Part shown: positions 7,552 to 9,898 of the stretch, one piece after another
Layout of the letters: each line of letters opens with the position of its first letter
How positions within the stretch are numbered: position 1 is the first letter of the stretch
DNA from: Alphaproteobacteria bacterium HGW-Alphaproteobacteria-13
GTDB lineage: Bacteria > Pseudomonadota > Alphaproteobacteria > Sphingomonadales > Sphingomonadaceae
DNA: 9,898 nt
Assembly (NCBI GenBank): GCA_002842935.1
Contig: PHEM01000093.1
Coordinates: 1-9,898, forward strand
Direction of reading: 5' to 3'
The notes under the pieces: model-generated
What the model saw: only the letters and a program-made list of their open reading frames with translations
Told to the model about the DNA's origin: nothing
Databases searched by the model: none
Translations under genes and position numbers: made by a program

Positions 7552-9798
7552 ATGATCAAAATCAGTCACCGGAAAATGCTTCTCTGCGTCAGCGCCAGCG
7601 CCGGCGCACTTCTGGGCTTTCCGGTCTCGGCACAGGCGCAGGGCTTCGCCGGCGACCCGGCGTTCAGCGACGATGCCTCCGGCGGCGAGATCGTCGTCAC
7701 GGCCCGGCGCCGCGAAGAATCGCTTCAGGATGTGCCGATCGCCGTCACAGCCATCTCCAGCGACGCGCTCGATCTCAGCGGCGCGCAGGACATCACCGCC
7801 ATTTCCCAGTCCACGCCCAGCGTGACGCTGGAAAATTCGCGCGCGACGGGTTCCACGCTGTCGGCCTTCATTCGCGGCGTCGGGCAACAGGACCCTGTCG
7901 CCGGTTTCGAACAGGGCGTCGGCATCTATCTCGACGATGTCTATTTCAATCGGCCACAAGGCGCGCTGCTCGACATCTATGATGTGGAGCGGATCGAGAT
8001 CCTGCGCGGTCCCCAGGGCACGCTCTATGGCCGCAACACCATCGGCGGCGCCGTCAAATATGTGACGCGGCGCATCCGCGCGGACAAGGCGACCTTCCGC
8101 GCGAAACTCGCTTACGGCAGCTATAACCAGATGGATGCCGTCGCGTCGGTGACGGCGCCGGTGTCCGACACGCTGCGCGTCGGCGCCACGGTCGCCACGC
8201 TCAGCCGCGACGGCTTCGGCACCAACCTCACCACGGGGAAGGACAATTACGACAAGGCCGTCTTCGGCGCGCGCGGCACGGTCGAGTGGGAACCCGCCGA
8301 CGGGCTGCTGTTCCGCCTGTCCGGCGACTATACGCACGACACGTCGCAGCCTCGCCACGGCTATCGCATGCTACCCGGTCTCACGCAGCCCAAGCTGCTG
8401 AAGGGCAAATATGACACGACGGCGGGCATCACGCGGCGCGGACCCTATTCCGAAAATGACGTCGAAGCATGGGGCAGCCAGATGTCCGTGGACTGGACGG
8501 TCGCGCCCGACTGGCGGATCCGCTCGATCACGGCCTATCGCGAGGACGACACCCGCTCGCCGGTCGATGTCGATTCGACGCCCCTCAATTCGTTCGACAT
8601 CCCGATCGTCTATACCAACTGGCAGTTCAGCCAGGAGCTTCAGCTCCTTTATGAAGGCGACAGCCTCGCGCTGGTCGCGGGCGTCTATTATCTCGACGCC
8701 AATGCGCTGACGGCGTTCGACAGCGTGTTCCAGGTCGTGACGCAATTCACCATGGGGGATGTCGACACAAAGGCCTGGGCCGTCTTCGGTGAAGCGACCT
8801 GGGACATGACGGACAGCCTCAGCCTCACGCTCGGCGGACGCTATACCAGGGACAAGCGCACGTCGCACGTGCAGCGGGAATTTTTCCTTGGCGACAGCTC
8901 GCCCTATTTCGGCGGAACCGGCGCCAGCATCACCCTGCCCGTGGTGGTAGACGGCGTAGAGGTCGTTCCCACCTTCAACGGCACGCGCACCGACTCGGCC
9001 TTCACGCCGCGCGCGATCCTGGCGTGGAAGCCCGTGGAGGAAGTCAATTTCTATGGCTCCTACTCGCGCGGTTTCAAGGGCGGCGGCTTCGACCCGCGCG
9101 GCGATTTCGGCAACCCCGACGTCCGGCAGGGATTCAGGCCGGAGTTCGTCGATTCCTATGAAGTGGGCGCAAAGACGTCGTTCCTGAACGGGCGCGTGAC
9201 GGCGAATACCGCCTTTTTCTACGCCGATTATACCGATGTCCAGATTCCGGGATCGGTGGTGGTCGAAGGGCCGCCAGTCGCCTTTGTCGGGACGCTGACC
9301 AACGCCGGCAAGGCGCGCATCTATGGCGTCGAGTTCGAAGGCGCCGCGCAGCTCAGCGATTCGCTGCGCGCGAACATCTCCTTCGCGCACAACAATGCCG
9401 CCTACACCCGCTTCATCGTCAACAATGTCAACGTGGCACGCGATCGCGATGTCCAGAACACGCCCGCGTGGATGGGTTCCGGCGGTCTCACTTACTCGGT
9501 CCCGATCGGCTCGGGCCGTTTCAGCCTGACGGGTTCGGCGTCCTATCGCGGCAAGACGCAGCAGTTCGAGGTCGCAATGCCGCTGATCGACCAGAAAGGC
9601 TATTGGCTGTTCGACGCGGGCGCGCAGTGGGTGGCCGACAGCGATCGTGTGCGCATCGGACTGTATGGACGCAATCTCAGCGACAAGCGCTACATCACGT
9701 CGGGATATTATTTCCCGGGGGCCGCGACCGACAATTCCGTCACGGCCTATTACGGCAATCCGCGCACCGTGACGGCATCGGTCGAGTTCCGCTTCTAG
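7552..9798 (+). CDS. TonB-dependent outer-membrane receptor
   Basis: A 748-residue outer-membrane beta-barrel that takes up a scarce or large substrate using energy passed from TonB-ExbBD. Residues 1-29 are a signal peptide (basic MIKISHRK start, hydrophobic core, ASAQA end with cleavage likely before Gln30). A TonB-box-like EIVVTA lies at 46-51. The plug domain (about 55-175) includes VPIAVTAISSDAL, AFIRGVGQQDPV, VGIYLDDVYFNRPQG (123-137) and IEILRGPQGTLYGRNTIGG (148-166). The remainder is barrel, with alternating aromatic strands such as FYGSYSRGFKGGGFDPRG and a C-terminal strand ending VEFRF; the terminal Phe is the usual barrel-assembly signal, so the protein is complete. It is of the type expanded in sphingomonads, where such receptors import varied organic compounds; no siderophore-specific feature is evident. 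It is divergent from the AraC gene and probably controlled by it. An IS end abuts its stop codon. Confidence 0.95.
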   Translation: MIKISHRKMLLCVSASAGALLGFPVSAQAQGFAGDPAFSDDASGGEIVVTARRREESLQDVPIAVTAISSDALDLSGAQDITAISQSTPSVTLENSRATGSTLSAFIRGVGQQDPVAGFEQGVGIYLDDVYFNRPQGALLDIYDVERIEILRGPQGTLYGRNTIGGAVKYVTRRIRADKATFRAKLAYGSYNQMDAVASVTAPVSDTLRVGATVATLSRDGFGTNLTTGKDNYDKAVFGARGTVEWEPADGLLFRLSGDYTHDTSQPRHGYRMLPGLTQPKLLKGKYDTTAGITRRGPYSENDVEAWGSQMSVDWTVAPDWRIRSITAYREDDTRSPVDVDSTPLNSFDIPIVYTNWQFSQELQLLYEGDSLALVAGVYYLDANALTAFDSVFQVVTQFTMGDVDTKAWAVFGEATWDMTDSLSLTLGGRYTRDKRTSHVQREFFLGDSSPYFGGTGASITLPVVVDGVEVVPTFNGTRTDSAFTPRAILAWKPVEEVNFYGSYSRGFKGGGFDPRGDFGNPDVRQGFRPEFVDSYEVGAKTSFLNGRVTANTAFFYADYTDVQIPGSVVVEGPPVAFVGTLTNAGKARIYGVEFEGAAQLSDSLRANISFAHNNAAYTRFIVNNVNVARDRDVQNTPAWMGSGGLTYSVPIGSGRFSLTGSASYRGKTQQFEVAMPLIDQKGYWLFDAGAQWVADSDRVRIGLYGRNLSDKRYITSGYYFPGAATDNSVTAYYGNPRTVTASVEFRF

Positions 9799-9898
9799 GG
9801 TCTGATGAGATTAGGCTGACGCATATCCAGAGTTGACGAGGTAGTTTCGGCATTCGTCTGCGGAGAAGGTGTCGAGCAGGGAGCCGATGCGTTTCCAT
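9798..9898. mobile_element. End of an IS630-type insertion sequence (continues beyond the window)
   Basis: The last hundred bases carry the 3' end of an IS630-like transposase pointing back toward the TonB receptor. IS630 elements insert at TA and duplicate it. The TA at 9796-9797 followed by GGGTCTGATGAG is the natural candidate for the target and the terminal inverted repeat, placing the transposase stop about 12 bases inside the element. The other end is not in the window, so the exact boundary is inferred. Confidence 0.68.
9811..9898 (-). CDS. IS630-type transposase, C-terminal fragment (runs off right edge)
   Basis: Read on the minus strand from 9897, 28 codons end at TAA (9811-9813): WKRIGSLLDTF, then SADECRNYLVNSGYASA. 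The pattern of a short hydrophobic run, then AxEC, then NYxxxxGY and a stop, is the characteristic tail of DDE transposases of IS630 elements common in proteobacteria. Only the tail is present, so neither the DDE catalytic residues nor intactness can be judged. It is convergent with the TonB receptor gene. Confidence 0.78.
   Translation of the reverse strand, partial: WKRIGSLLDTFSADECRNYLVNSGYASA

Noticed and set aside
8371..9390. 339-codon minus-strand frame inside the TonB receptor gene
   Set aside because: Antisense shadow; the receptor reads through without interruption and is complete at both ends.

Overview
The window is GC-rich bacterial DNA, densely packed with short intergenic gaps. 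Protein style and gene content fit a sphingomonad (Alphaproteobacteria, Sphingomonadales). The main pointers are a large TonB-dependent receptor with the EIVVTARRREESLQDVPIAVT-type N-terminus common in that order, a Spinster-type MFS carrier, a family VIII (class C beta-lactamase-like) esterase, an intracellular PHA depolymerase and an MsbA-related ABC exporter. The assignment is by resemblance only; there is no rRNA or other phylogenetic marker here.

Left part (1-3514), apparently core-like genes: the 5' 319 codons of an intracellular polyhydroxyalkanoate depolymerase (phaZ, minus strand, running off the left edge) are transcribed away from an ABC half-transporter (plus strand), which is followed at once by a DUF1993 protein. 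The phaZ/ABC intergenic region holds a possible minus-strand promoter whose -35 element overlaps a TGC-N3-GCA site resembling the PhaR operator of PHA genes.

Middle and right part (3509-9798), a probable substrate-uptake cluster: on the minus strand, in transcription order, lie an AraC-type regulator, a short uORF with a good ribosome binding site, a beta-lactamase-fold esterase and an MFS carrier that overlaps the esterase by 8 bases. Divergent from the regulator, on the plus strand, is a TonB-dependent outer-membrane receptor. The simple reading is that the receptor brings a compound across the outer membrane, the MFS carrier moves it (or a product) across the inner membrane, and the esterase, which has no signal peptide, cleaves an ester or amide in the cytoplasm, under control of the AraC protein acting on the 284-base divergent region. 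The substrate cannot be told from the sequence.

Right edge (about 9798-9898): the end of an IS630-type insertion sequence, with the last 28 codons of its transposase on the minus strand. The element appears to begin inside the stop codon of the TonB receptor gene, leaving the receptor C-terminus intact.

The least ordinary features are the hairpin / ribosome site / 18-codon alanine-rich uORF / TGATG junction ahead of the esterase, the 10-base direct repeats 104 bases apart in the AraC/TonB divergent region, the TGC-N3-GCA site at phaZ, and the IS end abutting the receptor. No clearly new multi-gene system is visible.
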